A stretch of 64,000 nucleotides of DNA from Rhodospirillaceae bacterium (GCA_002722885.1 PBNE01000012.1:72052-136051), one strand, 5' to 3'; counted from the stretch's first letter, positions 34,493-44,099 are shown. The notes: generated from the sequence alone by a model not told the origin. Numbers and translations are program-made.

Positions 34493-35875
34493 ATGCAGAG
34501 TGTCTGGCTGAAGCAGGCCCTGAAGGCCGACGGTGGACCTGGAATCACTCCACTCGATGGCGACCTCAAGGTCGACGTCGCAATTGTCGGCGGCGGCTTC
34601 ACCGGCTTGTGGACCGCACTAGAACTGAAATCACGCGATACTTCTCTTGATGTCGCCATCATCGAGCGTGATATCTGCGGATCCGGCGGTAGTGGCGCCA
34701 ATGCCGGCCATGCGCTGCCCATGTGGCTCCAGCTCCCGCTTCTTGAGCAAGTCAGCGACACAGAAAGTGCGATGAACATTGGCAATGCGGCGCTCAAAGC
34801 GATCGACGACATCCGTTCCGTCAGCGCCGAACACGGCATCGACAGCCAGATCAGTGAGACCAACACGATCTGGGCCGCGACCTGCGAAAAGCAGTCGGGC
34901 CATTGGGACGAAATGCTCCGCCTGATGGAGGGATTTCAAGTCCATGGTTATCGTTATCTTGACAAGGACGCCGTGCGCAACGCGACGGGTTCAGACGCAC
35001 TCGTCGGGGGCCTGATCGATGATTCGAGCGTTCTGATTCATCCCGGCCATCTGGTTCGCGGGCTGCGTCGTGTCGCTCTCGCAAAGGGCGTGCGCATCTT
35101 TGAGAAGACGGAGATGACAAAACTCGGCCGGACCAGCCCGCCGACTGTCACAACGCCACAGGGAACCGTGACCGCGAGGAAGGTGGTCCTGGGACTTTAC
35201 GGTTGGTCACTTTCCATTCCGGAACTGCGATCCTCTGCCATGGTGATGTTTACGGACGCGGCGATGACCAAACCCATCCCCGACAAACTCGATGAACTGG
35301 GCCTGCGCGGCGTCTCCGGATTCACGGACTCCCGTGTCTTCATCGAAGCCTGCCGTCCGACCGCTGATGACCGTATGTTCTGGACCAAATCCGGGGGCTG
35401 GTTACCCTATGGCGATCGCCTCGACCGATGCAGTCGCCAGCCGTTCCGGACAGAAAGCGAGTTGCGCGATGTGATCGGTGGCTATCACCCCGCCCTGCGT
35501 GACGTGGAAATTGAAGGCGCGTGGTGTGGACCGATTGACCGAACAATGAACGGCCTGCCGATCTTCGGGCGACTGCCGACCTGTCGAGACATCGTGTTCG
35601 GCTATGGCTATTCCGGCGCCGGGGTTGTGCCATCACGGGTGGGAAGCCACATTCTGGCGTCGCTGGTTCAGGACAAGGATGATGTCTGGACCCGCTCTCC
35701 GCTGGTCAGCCCTCTCAGCCGCTCGTTCCCGCCTGAGCCTATGCGCTGGATCGGCGGTCAGATCGTGAAGGCCGCAATCTCGCGCAAGGACCGATACGAT
35801 CATGCCGGCAAGGAAGTCGGGCCGATCACCAAGTTCTGGCTGCAGTTCAAGCCGGCGAGTTACAAGCCGAGCTGA
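34493..35875 (+). CDS. FAD-dependent oxidoreductase, DAO family (gamma-glutamylputrescine-oxidase-like)
   Basis: About 460 residues. The FAD motif VDVAIVGGGFTGLWTALELK is at residues ~27-46, followed by the ERDICGSGGSGANAGHALPM segment characteristic of PuuB-type amine oxidases. A C-terminal block WCGPIDRTMNGLPIFGRLPT and FGYGYSGAGVVPSRVGSHIL contacts the flavin. It probably oxidises a secondary amine such as an N-substituted amino acid or glutamylated amine. The ATG at 34493 is chosen because GGAGG lies eight bases upstream. It ends four bases from a convergent operon. Confidence 0.87.
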   Translation: MQSVWLKQALKADGGPGITPLDGDLKVDVAIVGGGFTGLWTALELKSRDTSLDVAIIERDICGSGGSGANAGHALPMWLQLPLLEQVSDTESAMNIGNAALKAIDDIRSVSAEHGIDSQISETNTIWAATCEKQSGHWDEMLRLMEGFQVHGYRYLDKDAVRNATGSDALVGGLIDDSSVLIHPGHLVRGLRRVALAKGVRIFEKTEMTKLGRTSPPTVTTPQGTVTARKVVLGLYGWSLSIPELRSSAMVMFTDAAMTKPIPDKLDELGLRGVSGFTDSRVFIEACRPTADDRMFWTKSGGWLPYGDRLDRCSRQPFRTESELRDVIGGYHPALRDVEIEGAWCGPIDRTMNGLPIFGRLPTCRDIVFGYGYSGAGVVPSRVGSHILASLVQDKDDVWTRSPLVSPLSRSFPPEPMRWIGGQIVKAAISRKDRYDHAGKEVGPITKFWLQFKPASYKPS

Positions 35876-35879
35876 CGAC

Positions 35880-36311
35880 CTATACGGTCTGATCCAGGCC
35901 GCGCCGATCTAACGCTTCTTTGGCCTCCGCAACGAGCTGTTCGTAGACAGTGCGGTTCAATTCGGCCATGTCACTTGCCAGAGCCTGATTGAGCGCCTCA
36001 TCCATGCGATCGGCCGTCAGGTCGTCATCATCCGGAAGATGCCGTGCCACTATCAGCGCTGCTGCATGCAGGGCGTCGTGGCGATCAAGGCCCTCTGACA
36101 CCATTCGCTCCACGGCAACGGCTGTCTCAGGCGGATCAATTAGCGCGATCTGGTTTTCGACAATCACATGCAGCACGGCATGAACATCAATGTTGATCTT
36201 CTTCTTGTTGAGCAGCCTGTGGGCCCGGCGCACGAGTTTGAATCGCGCGGCATCAGGTTGCGCCAACCACTCTTCGGTTACGGGCGTCTGTCTTGGGTCG
36301 TAACGCTTCAT
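35880..36311 (-). CDS. DUF1841-like protein
   Basis: 143 residues: an N-terminal RYDPRQTPVTEEWLAQPDAA, a basic helix, and HAVLHVIVENQIALIDPPET plus MVSEGLDRHDALHAAALIVA, matching the conserved His-containing core of DUF1841 proteins. No biochemical role is known to me. The last gene of a minus-strand operon: its ATG at 36311 overlaps the CobW-like stop by ATGA. Acidic helices (HLPDDDDLTADRMDEALNQA) extend the C-terminus beyond the core. Confidence 0.65.
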   Translation of the reverse strand: MKRYDPRQTPVTEEWLAQPDAARFKLVRRAHRLLNKKKINIDVHAVLHVIVENQIALIDPPETAVAVERMVSEGLDRHDALHAAALIVARHLPDDDDLTADRMDEALNQALASDMAELNRTVYEQLVAEAKEALDRRGLDQTV

Positions 36312-37315
36312 GCGGTGGCACTTTCCTGAAAGTTTTCATCGTCCGATGGCGCGGACTGGTCGGGACAGACAACCGCCCCCAGCCACTGGCGGACCGCATC
36401 GGCGGCGGTGTTCTCCGCGATCCCGACCAGGAACGGGCCATCGATTCCCTCAGGCCATGTTTCCAAGGGTCGCGGCCGGTGAAAGAGATGCTGCACGCCG
36501 TCGACACTGACAGGACCATCCTGCCCTTCGACCATCAAAAGTCCCTTCACCCGCAACAGTTTGTCGCCATGGGTTTCGACCAACTCGGTCACAGACAGGC
36601 GGACATGCTCCCAACTTAGAGCGGCCTCCCCCTTTACAACCACCGAAACGATCCGGTCGTGATGATGCCCCCGTGGTTCCTGAGGATCGAACCGCGCCAC
36701 GCCTGACAGCACATGGTTAGGATCAATCTCGCCCTGGACGGCACGGTGGATCGTCGAACGGTTGTTCCACCGTTCGATCTCCGACTCCGCGTCCTCGACA
36801 TCTCCCAGGTCACCCTTGGTGATGATGATCGTGTCGGCCAGCGCCACCTGCCGTTCGGCCTCACCATGGTTTTCGACACTATGGCGTCCGTTCACCGCAT
36901 CGAAACAGGTGACCAGGCTTGCCAGTTCGTATTGCGACAGTCTCAGGGGATCAGTCCGGAAGGTCTGCATCACCGGGACGGGATCGGCGAGGCCCGTGGT
37001 TTCGATTATGACTCGCGTGAAGGGCGGTATCTCACCGCGTACCCGCCGCTCGAGCAGAGAATGCAGGGTGTCCACAAGGTCGCCGCGCAGACCGCAACAC
37101 AGGCAACCGTTGTCGAGCAGAAGCATGTTTTCGTCGCTCGTTTCGAGCAGCATGTGATCGAGCCCGACTTCACCGAACTCGTTCACAATCACTGCCGTTT
37201 CATCCATGTCGGGATGGTTGAGCAGGTGACGCAGCAGTGTCGTCTTGCCGCTCCCCAGAAATCCCATCAGGACCGTGACCGGGATCGGTTCGGCATCGAG
37301 TGCCAGGAGGTTCAT
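36308..37315 (-). CDS. CobW/YjiA-type GTPase (metallochaperone family, COG0523)
   Basis: 335 residues. The Walker A is [20 protein letters not shown], the switch region contains VNEFGEVGLDH, and the metal site CLCCGL (CxCC) lies at residue ~73 within LLLDNGCLCCGLRGDL. IIETTGLADP, TKGDL and a C-terminal CobW domain ending with GIAENT complete the fold. Members deliver Zn, Co or Fe to client metalloenzymes at the cost of GTP. The immediate upstream gene is an M20 metallo-amidohydrolase, a plausible client, and both junctions are 4-nt overlaps. A nitrile hydratase needing cobalt is encoded 3 kb away on the other strand. Confidence 0.87.
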   Translation of the reverse strand: MNLLALDAEPIPVTVLMGFLGSGKTTLLRHLLNHPDMDETAVIVNEFGEVGLDHMLLETSDENMLLLDNGCLCCGLRGDLVDTLHSLLERRVRGEIPPFTRVIIETTGLADPVPVMQTFRTDPLRLSQYELASLVTCFDAVNGRHSVENHGEAERQVALADTIIITKGDLGDVEDAESEIERWNNRSTIHRAVQGEIDPNHVLSGVARFDPQEPRGHHHDRIVSVVVKGEAALSWEHVRLSVTELVETHGDKLLRVKGLLMVEGQDGPVSVDGVQHLFHRPRPLETWPEGIDGPFLVGIAENTAADAVRQWLGAVVCPDQSAPSDDENFQESATA

Positions 37316-38727
37316 GAGGAAAGCCTGTCGTGGCTGACCCAGGTGCTGTCCCAGAAGGACTCTGGATTCTGTGTCATCACATCGAAACCGCCGACCCGTG
37401 GCGGCGACAGCTTGCGCGTCCCGACACGCCCCACCAGCTCCTTTTGAGCGGCATCAATGGCTGCCGGGTCCGAGACCAGATCAATCGCCGTCAGTGCGAG
37501 GCTCTCACCGGCAAACACGCCCCCCTTGAACTGGCTCTCGTGACCAGAGTTCGCCGTCGCGGCCCAGTTATGCAGCAAAACGCCTGTAGGGTACGCCCAG
37601 TTGGCGCGCGCAAGTGGGATGTAGAAGCTGGCTTCTCCATCGTCCTGCCCATAGGGGTCACAACCTTCCGTGTGGACCGCCACGTCGCGGTCGAGAACAA
37701 ACTCCTGGCCCGGTCGGCAGTGTTCGGAAAGGTCACGCATAAAGCTGAGATCATCATCATCCCATGCCGGAGGTCCAATGATCTGCATCGAATCATGCAA
37801 CCGGTTCGCCATGACGTCGTTGGCGAGGTAGCCCCGAGAAGCGGAAATGAGCTGCTCGCGAAACTCCGTGCCGGTGTAGCCCGCGGCATCGGCGGCAATG
37901 GGCAGGATCAGGTTGTAGACCTCTTCGGCGTGCTCAAAGACCTCATGGCGCACCGTGATCCAGAGACGGGCTTCATCGGGAGTGATCGACGGCATGTAAC
38001 CGGCGAACCGTAGGACGTGGCCTATGATGGCATTGCTGAACTGATGAGCACGTAGACGCTCGACCGACTGAACCATCAACTCCGCTGCATCGAGCGCATT
38101 CTGCGAGCGGCGAGAACCACCGTGACTCGACACACCACTGAACACGAACTCCGCCGACACGCACGACAGGCACGGCCGCGACGGCGCACCGTTCTGGTAG
38201 TCGCCGTGGCTGGTCAGAAGCGCATCGATTCCGTCGAACGCGCCATCCCGCAGCATCGCGATTTTGCCCCAGAGGATTTCCTCCGCCGGCGTGCCCAGCA
38301 CGACGATGCTCCCGGTCAAACCCAACTCCTCCATGGCAGCTTTCGCGGCGATGGCCGCACCGGAATCAGCTCCGCCGATCAGATTGTGGCCGCAGGCGTG
38401 ACCACCGCGTTTGCCATCCGGCGCACGGTTCGGTTCCAAACGGTTGCCTTGGCCCGGCAAAGCGTCGTACTCGGCCAGAAAACCCAAGGTCGGCCCGTCG
38501 CCATTTGACCATACAGCCCTGAAGGCCGTGGGCATGCGGCACACGCCACGCTCGACCGTGAAACCGTGATCCGAAAGCCAGGACGATAGCGCCGCCTCAG
38601 CCTCATACTCCATCATCGGCAGCTCGGGCGTTTCCCAGAGCGTGCGGAACATCGCGCGGGTTTCTGGCTCGATCGCAGACCACGCTTCGCGGGTCGCGCT
38701 AATCTGTCGGTCGTTCAGGGCTGTCAT
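37312..38727 (-). CDS. M20-family amidohydrolase (p-aminobenzoyl-glutamate hydrolase B-like)
   Basis: 471 residues. The metal-binding GGHACGHNLIGGADSGAAIA and the Glu-containing VVLGTPAEEILWGKIAMLRD are the two zinc sites of AbgB/AmhX-type peptidases, and SGVSSHGGSRRSQNALDAAE is the dimerisation/active-site His loop. Homologues cleave N-acyl amino acids or p-aminobenzoyl-glutamate. It has the C-terminal extension ending in FWDSTWVSHDRLSS usual for the subfamily. It is preceded and followed by 4-nt overlaps with an SDR and the CobW GTPase. Confidence 0.85.
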   Translation of the reverse strand: MTALNDRQISATREAWSAIEPETRAMFRTLWETPELPMMEYEAEAALSSWLSDHGFTVERGVCRMPTAFRAVWSNGDGPTLGFLAEYDALPGQGNRLEPNRAPDGKRGGHACGHNLIGGADSGAAIAAKAAMEELGLTGSIVVLGTPAEEILWGKIAMLRDGAFDGIDALLTSHGDYQNGAPSRPCLSCVSAEFVFSGVSSHGGSRRSQNALDAAELMVQSVERLRAHQFSNAIIGHVLRFAGYMPSITPDEARLWITVRHEVFEHAEEVYNLILPIAADAAGYTGTEFREQLISASRGYLANDVMANRLHDSMQIIGPPAWDDDDLSFMRDLSEHCRPGQEFVLDRDVAVHTEGCDPYGQDDGEASFYIPLARANWAYPTGVLLHNWAATANSGHESQFKGGVFAGESLALTAIDLVSDPAAIDAAQKELVGRVGTRKLSPPRVGGFDVMTQNPESFWDSTWVSHDRLSS

Positions 38728-39482
38728 GCAGTGTAGCCGCCGTCGACCACCATTTCGGCTCCGGTCACGAATTTCGATTCGTCAGACGCCAGGTAGACCG
38801 CCATGTGGGCGATGTCGTCGCTGTCACCCATGCGACCCAGGGGATGCATGGACGTGATGCGCTGCGTCTCTTCAGGCCCGATCTCGCTGGTAAACCGATG
38901 GACCATTGGTGTGAGCATGTAGCCAGGGCAAATTGCGTTGCAGCGAATGTTGTTCCTTTGCTCACCGCAGTGAACGGCAATGGATTTCGTCAGCAGTCGC
39001 ACAGCCCCCTTGCTCGCGCAATAGGCCAGGGCATAGGCCTCACCCCGAAGACCGAGGACCGACGCGAGGTTGATGATAGATCCGCCCCCGGCGCGTTTCA
39101 TTGGTTCCATCACCGCCCGACAGCCCAAGTGCGTGCCGTGAAGATTGGCATCCATCACCGCATCCCAGATGCGATCATCACACTCATCGATGTTGTCGCC
39201 TTCAACGCCGATACCGGCGCAGTTCACCAGGACATCCAGTTTGCCGTAGCGATCGAGGACTTTTCGCACCGTGTCGTCCCAGACATCCGCACTCGTCACA
39301 TCCTGTTGCAGCGCAAAGCCGCGTTTGCCCAACATGGCTGCGGTTTCTTCGGCACCTTCGAGGTTGAGGTCGGTCACGCAGACCAACGCCCCCTCTTCGA
39401 CCATGCGAATGGCACTCTGCCGACCAAAGCCTGATGCGCCACCTGTGATGAGCGCAACCTTGTTTCTCAATCGCCCGTTCAT
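38724..39482 (-). CDS. Short-chain dehydrogenase/reductase
   Basis: 252 residues of the classical SDR family. The cofactor motif is VALITGGASGFGRQSAIRMV, with VTDLN indicating an acidic residue after beta 2 and hence NAD preference. VNCAGIG and the catalytic Ser-Tyr-Lys (INLASVLGL, YALAYCASKGAVRLLTKSIA) are present, and the C-terminal VTGAEMVVDGGYTA is typical. The substrate is an unknown alcohol or ketone. Part of the minus-strand operon; its start overlaps the stop of the second SDR. Confidence 0.88.
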   Translation of the reverse strand: MNGRLRNKVALITGGASGFGRQSAIRMVEEGALVCVTDLNLEGAEETAAMLGKRGFALQQDVTSADVWDDTVRKVLDRYGKLDVLVNCAGIGVEGDNIDECDDRIWDAVMDANLHGTHLGCRAVMEPMKRAGGGSIINLASVLGLRGEAYALAYCASKGAVRLLTKSIAVHCGEQRNNIRCNAICPGYMLTPMVHRFTSEIGPEETQRITSMHPLGRMGDSDDIAHMAVYLASDESKFVTGAEMVVDGGYTA

Positions 39483-40240
39483 GACGCCATCGCTCCCCCG
39501 TCGATCACCAGTTCTGCGCCGTTGACGTGGCGCGATTCATCGGTCGCCAAGAAAAGGATCAGGTTGGCGACGTCCTCAGCCACCAGGGAGATACCGTCCG
39601 GCGTGAAGCTGTCCCAAAGCGCGCGTTCTGCGACGGGATCGTCGGCCTCGGCGATGTAGTTGGCCACCATCGGCGTCTCGATCACACCGGGATGGATCGA
39701 GTTACAGCGTATGCCGAGACTGTTCTCGGTACAGAAGTGGGCGATGGATTTCGTCAGTAGCCGCACACCGCCCTTGCTGGCGTCGTAGGCATACAGTTCG
39801 GAGTCACCCACCAAACCGGAGACGGACGACAGATTGATGATCCCGCCGCCGCCGTTCCCGCGCATGTGTTTCACCGCAAGGCGGCAGCCCCGCCAGGTCC
39901 CGGTCAGGTTCACGTCGATGACCTCGTGCCAAGTCTCAATCGACGTGGTCTCGACCGTGCCGCGACGCAGGATGCCCGCGCAGTTAACCAGCACGTTCCA
40001 GCCGCCGAAGGCTTTGACTGTCGCCTTCATCGCCGCCTCCCAGGATGTCTGATCGGTCACGTTGAGAGCGCAATTCGCCGCGCCCTTGCCGATCTCTCCG
40101 GCCACGTTTCCTGCGGCCTCAACATTCACGTCCGCAAGCATGACCTGCGCGCCTTCTCGTGCCAGCAGTCGTGCCGTTGCCGCGCCGATGCCGGAACCGG
40201 CGCCGGTCACCATCGCGATCTTGCCTTCACATAGCCCCAT
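39479..40240 (-). CDS. Short-chain dehydrogenase/reductase (operon-leading paralogue)
   Basis: 253 residues, clearly related to the next gene. It has IAMVTGAGSGIGAATARLLA, LADVN after beta 2 (NAD type), VNCAGIL, INLSSVSGLVGDSELYAYDA with the Tyr-x-x-x-Lys (YDASKG), and VNGAELVIDGGAMAS. First gene of a six-gene run (SDR, SDR, M20, CobW, DUF1841) joined by ATGA overlaps, so one transcript is expected. The tandem SDRs could act on consecutive hydroxyl groups or opposite stereoisomers. Confidence 0.88.
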   Translation of the reverse strand: MGLCEGKIAMVTGAGSGIGAATARLLAREGAQVMLADVNVEAAGNVAGEIGKGAANCALNVTDQTSWEAAMKATVKAFGGWNVLVNCAGILRRGTVETTSIETWHEVIDVNLTGTWRGCRLAVKHMRGNGGGGIINLSSVSGLVGDSELYAYDASKGGVRLLTKSIAHFCTENSLGIRCNSIHPGVIETPMVANYIAEADDPVAERALWDSFTPDGISLVAEDVANLILFLATDESRHVNGAELVIDGGAMAS

Positions 40241-40321
40241 GAGTTCTCTCCTTGCAGACTCGCATTACACGGCAAATTTGCCCGGCGGCCAACTCCCGTA
40301 CCAGACAATCGCCAAGTGGTT

Positions 40322-41269
40322 TCAATCCAGACCTTTTCGCACATGGTCAAGCGGTGCGGAGTCCGGACGGTCAGCAATCGAACGGCGGTCGGTCTTCAGC
40401 GTTGCTTCACGGTGTAGGATGTAGAGACCGCTGGCGATCACAACGACCGAACCTGTGATGATCCAGGCATCGGGTGCGGTGTCGAAGACGATGTAGCCCA
40501 GCAGAACGGCCCACACGATGCTGGTGTACTTGAACGGGGCCACAAGACCGATTTCACCCAGGCGTACGGCTTCGATCATCAGATACTGGGCACCGGCCAG
40601 AAGCACGCCGGCCCCGGCGAGCAGACCGATGTGATTCCAAGTCATGGGCTGCCACGCGACCTCATGCCAGCCCACAACCGGGGCCAGGCATGAGATCAAC
40701 CCTGCCAACAACACCGCCGCCGTCGTCACCATGAGAATTGACGACGAACTGTCGGACACGCTGAGCTTGCGTGTCACGATGTCCCGCAGCGCCCCGGTCA
40801 CAGCCGCGCCAAGAGGCAGGAACGCTGCCAGCGCGATGCCCTCCCCGGTCGGCTTCAATGCTACGATCACGCCTGCCAGCCCAACCACCACCGCTGTCCA
40901 GCGGCGCCAGCCCACGCGTTCTTTCAGCATCGGCACCGCCAAAGCCGTTCCAAGAAGCGGGGCGGCAAAGGCGATGGCGAGCGCATCAGCGATCGGCATC
41001 AGGCTGATCGCCGTCACAAACAGAAACATGCCGGTCACCACAATGGCAGAACGAACGGCATGGCCTCTGACGTTGCGAACCTTGAGATTGCTAAGTCCGC
41101 CTTCATTGAGTGCCAGCAGGACAATCGGCGGGAAAACAAAGATCGCGCGAGCGAACATGATCTGGCCGACCGGATAGTCCGCGGTCAGCCACTTCAGGAT
41201 CGCGTCGTTGAACGTCACCAAAGCACAGCCGGCGACCATGCAGGCGATTCCACGAACTCCGGGGCTCAT
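40322..41269 (-). CDS. DMT-superfamily transporter (EamA, RhaT-like)
   Basis: About 315 residues with ten predicted membrane helices in two EamA repeats: GVRGIACMVAGCALVTFNDA opens helix 1, and APFKYTSIVWAVLLGYIVF and DAWIITGSVVVIASGLYIL come near the end. Usually a metabolite exporter in the inner membrane. The ATG at 41269 begins at the first helix; the longer frame to 41350 adds a hydrophilic stretch that homologues lack. Same orientation as the SDR operon just downstream, from which it is separated by about 80 bases. Confidence 0.85.
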   Translation of the reverse strand: MSPGVRGIACMVAGCALVTFNDAILKWLTADYPVGQIMFARAIFVFPPIVLLALNEGGLSNLKVRNVRGHAVRSAIVVTGMFLFVTAISLMPIADALAIAFAAPLLGTALAVPMLKERVGWRRWTAVVVGLAGVIVALKPTGEGIALAAFLPLGAAVTGALRDIVTRKLSVSDSSSSILMVTTAAVLLAGLISCLAPVVGWHEVAWQPMTWNHIGLLAGAGVLLAGAQYLMIEAVRLGEIGLVAPFKYTSIVWAVLLGYIVFDTAPDAWIITGSVVVIASGLYILHREATLKTDRRSIADRPDSAPLDHVRKGLD

Positions 41270-41433
41270 AAGGCAGACTGATGGAAGGAGCGCCACATGC
41301 GTCGGTCTTAACCCATCCCGAGTGAACGTGCATCGCCCGATGCGGCACAAGCATTGACACGCGGCTCACAAGCGGCAACGAAGTCATTACCCCACCGCCG
41401 TGGGGTTTCAGCCTTTGTCCGGGAGTAAAGGGT

Positions 41434-43110
41434 GTGACCACAAGCCGTATCAACAGCCGGTTCGAGACCGACCTCGACCAGAGCCCCGCCAACCACGAAC
41501 CGCTGACGCCGATCGACTTTCTGGTGCGTTCCGCGCTGGTCTATCCGACGCGCACGGCCTGGGTCTACAACGACCGCAGCGTGACCTATGCCGGGATGTA
41601 CGAACGCTGCCTACGGCTCGCCAGCGCTCTGCGACGCCACGGTGTGGAGCTGGGCGAAAGCGTTGCCGTGATGTCCCAGAACGGTCCTGCGGCGCTGGAA
41701 GCTCATTATGGCGTGCCCATGGCGGGCTGCGTTCTCAATGCCCTGAACTTTCGCCTCGATGCGCCTTCGATCGCCTTCATGCTGGAGCACGCCGGCACGC
41801 GGGTGCTGATAGCCGACCGGGAGTTCACCGTGACCATTCAAGACGCCCTGGAGCAACACGGCAAACCCATCCATGTCATTGCCATTGACGACCCTGATAC
41901 CGACAACACGGTCGATTTTGGCGCCACGACTTATGAAGCTTTCCTGGAGAGCGGCGATCTGGCGGATGAGCCGATCCTGCCCGACGACGAGTGGAACGCG
42001 ATTTCGCTGAACTACACGTCCGGCACCACGGGTAATCCCAAGGGCGTTGTCTATCATCACCGCGGCGCGTTCCTGAACGCCGTCGGCAACGGCATGATGG
42101 TCGGATTCTCGGCCAACACCGTGAACCTTTGGACCCTGCCGCTCTTCCACTGCAACGGATGGTGCCACACCTGGGGCGTGACAGCCTTTGCCGGCACCCA
42201 TGTTCTGTTGCGCCGCGTCGATACGGCGGAGATCTTCAAGCTGATCGCCGAACACAAGGTTACGCACATGGCCGGCGCACCGATTGTGCTCAACATGATC
42301 CTGAATGCCCCCGAAGAGCACAAACAGCCGATCGATCGCATCGTGACCATCACCACGGGTGGCGCCGCCCCACCGGCCGCTGTGATTGCCGGCATGGAAG
42401 CGATGAACTTTCATGTCATCCATCTCTACGGTTTGACCGAGACCTATGGTCCCGCCCTGATCTCCGCCTACCAGAATGACTGGATGGACATGAGCGTCGA
42501 CGATCGCGCCGCCGTCATGTCGCGGCAGGGTCTTCGTCACCAAATGGTCGCAGGCCACATGGTGGCCGATTCCGAGACCATGGAACCCGTGCCCGCCGAC
42601 GGGGAAACGATCGGCGAGATCATGATGCGCGGCAACACGGTGATGAAGGGTTACCTCTCCAATCCCGAGCAGACCGCCAAAGATCTCAAGGGTGGCTGGT
42701 TCCATTCCGGCGATCTCGGTGTGATGCACCCCGACGGCTATATCCAAGTCAAGGACCGCTCGAAGGACATCATCATTTCCGGCGGCGAGAACATCAGTTC
42801 GATTGAGGTCGAGAATGCCTTGTTCAAGCATCCTGCCGTGATAGAAGCCGCCGTGGTGGCACGCAATGATGAAACCTGGGGCGAGACACCCTGCGCCTTT
42901 GTCACCCTGAAGCCGGACCACGAGGGCACGGATCCGGCCGACATCATCGGCTTCTGCCGCGACACCATGGCGCGCTTCAAGGTGCCGAAAACCATCGTCT
43001 ACGGCCCGCTGCCCAAGACAGCGACCGGCAAGATTCAGAAGTTCGGCCTGCGTGACCGGGCCAACGCCCTAGCCCCCGGCGAGGCCGATTACGAATCCGG
43101 ACGTTCCTGA
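41434..43110 (+). CDS. AMP-dependent acyl-CoA synthetase (DmdB/medium-chain type)
   Basis: 558 residues, ANL superfamily. The P-loop is LNYTSGTTGNPKGVVYHHRG, with HLYGLTETYGPA (A5), GWFHSGDLGVMHPDGYIQVK (A7), DRSKDIIISGGENISSIEVE and the catalytic Lys in PKTATGKIQKFGLR. The pattern is that of short/medium-chain ligases and methylmercaptopropionate-CoA ligase. GTG start at 41434 preceded by GGGAG. First gene of a four-gene plus-strand run with a 3-hydroxyacyl-CoA-type dehydrogenase, a CurA reductase and an enolase-superfamily enzyme, so it probably activates a carboxylate for that pathway. Confidence 0.9.
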   Translation: MTTSRINSRFETDLDQSPANHEPLTPIDFLVRSALVYPTRTAWVYNDRSVTYAGMYERCLRLASALRRHGVELGESVAVMSQNGPAALEAHYGVPMAGCVLNALNFRLDAPSIAFMLEHAGTRVLIADREFTVTIQDALEQHGKPIHVIAIDDPDTDNTVDFGATTYEAFLESGDLADEPILPDDEWNAISLNYTSGTTGNPKGVVYHHRGAFLNAVGNGMMVGFSANTVNLWTLPLFHCNGWCHTWGVTAFAGTHVLLRRVDTAEIFKLIAEHKVTHMAGAPIVLNMILNAPEEHKQPIDRIVTITTGGAAPPAAVIAGMEAMNFHVIHLYGLTETYGPALISAYQNDWMDMSVDDRAAVMSRQGLRHQMVAGHMVADSETMEPVPADGETIGEIMMRGNTVMKGYLSNPEQTAKDLKGGWFHSGDLGVMHPDGYIQVKDRSKDIIISGGENISSIEVENALFKHPAVIEAAVVARNDETWGETPCAFVTLKPDHEGTDPADIIGFCRDTMARFKVPKTIVYGPLPKTATGKIQKFGLRDRANALAPGEADYESGRS

Positions 43111-43139
43111 CCATCTCAAATCAAGAAGGACTTATGCCC

Positions 43140-44099
43140 ATGAACCGTCCCGCCCCACAGGACGTTCGATCCATCACCTGCATCGGCGGCGGCGTCATCG
43201 GCGCCGGCTGGGCCGCAGGATTTCTGGCCAAGGGTTATGACGTTGTTGTCCAGGACATCAACGCTGAGGCCGAAGGTCAGATGCGCCGCATCATTGACTC
43301 GGCCTGGATTAGCCTTGAGGTGATGGGGCTGGCCGAGGGTGCATCGAGGGACCGTGTGCGTTTCACCACAGACCTCGACGACGCGGTTTCGAACGCTGAT
43401 TTTGTGCAGGAAAGCGGGCCCGAGCGTGTCGATATCAAGCAGGACATGTATGCCGCCATGGATGCGGCCATGCCGAACGATGTGGTCATCGCCTCGTCGA
43501 CATCAGGCCTCCTTATGTCTCACATCCAGGCCAAGTCGGGCAATCCGTCGCGCATGGTCCTGGGCCACCCGTTCAACCCGCCCTACCTCATGCCGCTTGT
43601 TGAAGTGGTTGGCGGCAAGCAGACCGACGATTCCGCCGTCGACTGGGCCTGCGACTTCTACCGTGTCGCCGGCAAACACGCGCTCAAGATGGATCGTGAA
43701 GTTCTGGGGCACATCGCCGATCGCCTGCAGCAGGCCATGTGGAACGAGATCGTCTATATGGTCGACGCCGACGAGGCGACGCCCGAGCAGATCGACGATT
43801 CCATCATCTATGGTTTCGGACCCCGTCTCGCGATCATGGGTTATTGCCTGCTGTTCCATCTGGCCGGCGGCCAAGGCGGCATGCGTCACTTCCTGAAACA
43901 CTTCGACCCCAGCGTGTCCGACGACTGGACGCGCCTGCCCTCTCCGCCCATCACCGATGAGTTGGTCGAGAAGTTCGCGGCGGGGGCCGTACGCCTGCAG
44001 GGGGATCGTTCGGTGGAAGAGCTCCAGCAACTCCGTGATGAAGCCCTGGTTGGCTTCCTGCAGCATTTCAACAAGGTCAACGGCAAGGGAGCCGCATGA
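43140..44099 (+). CDS. 3-hydroxyacyl-CoA-type dehydrogenase, carnitine-dehydrogenase-like
   Basis: About 319 residues. The Rossmann motif is ITCIGGGVIGAGWAAGFLAK, with VVVQDIN giving an acidic residue for NAD. The catalytic region is SSTSGLLMSHIQ and GHPFNPPYLMPLVEVVGGKQ, and the C-terminal domain begins DRLQQAMWNEIVYMV. The spacing fits L-carnitine 3-dehydrogenases (which oxidise carnitine to 3-dehydrocarnitine) as well as free-acid 3-hydroxybutyryl-CoA-type enzymes. The ATG at 43140 lies 9 bases after GAAGGA; 43134 would be too close. The stop overlaps the next start (ATGA). No betaine thioesterase or BKACE gene, the usual carnitine partners, is present. Confidence 0.8.
   Translation: MNRPAPQDVRSITCIGGGVIGAGWAAGFLAKGYDVVVQDINAEAEGQMRRIIDSAWISLEVMGLAEGASRDRVRFTTDLDDAVSNADFVQESGPERVDIKQDMYAAMDAAMPNDVVIASSTSGLLMSHIQAKSGNPSRMVLGHPFNPPYLMPLVEVVGGKQTDDSAVDWACDFYRVAGKHALKMDREVLGHIADRLQQAMWNEIVYMVDADEATPEQIDDSIIYGFGPRLAIMGYCLLFHLAGGQGGMRHFLKHFDPSVSDDWTRLPSPPITDELVEKFAAGAVRLQGDRSVEELQQLRDEALVGFLQHFNKVNGKGAA

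Noticed and set aside
41611..42921. 436-codon minus-strand open frame rich in His and Gly
   Set aside because: Exact antisense of the acyl-CoA ligase, whose ANL motifs are complete.
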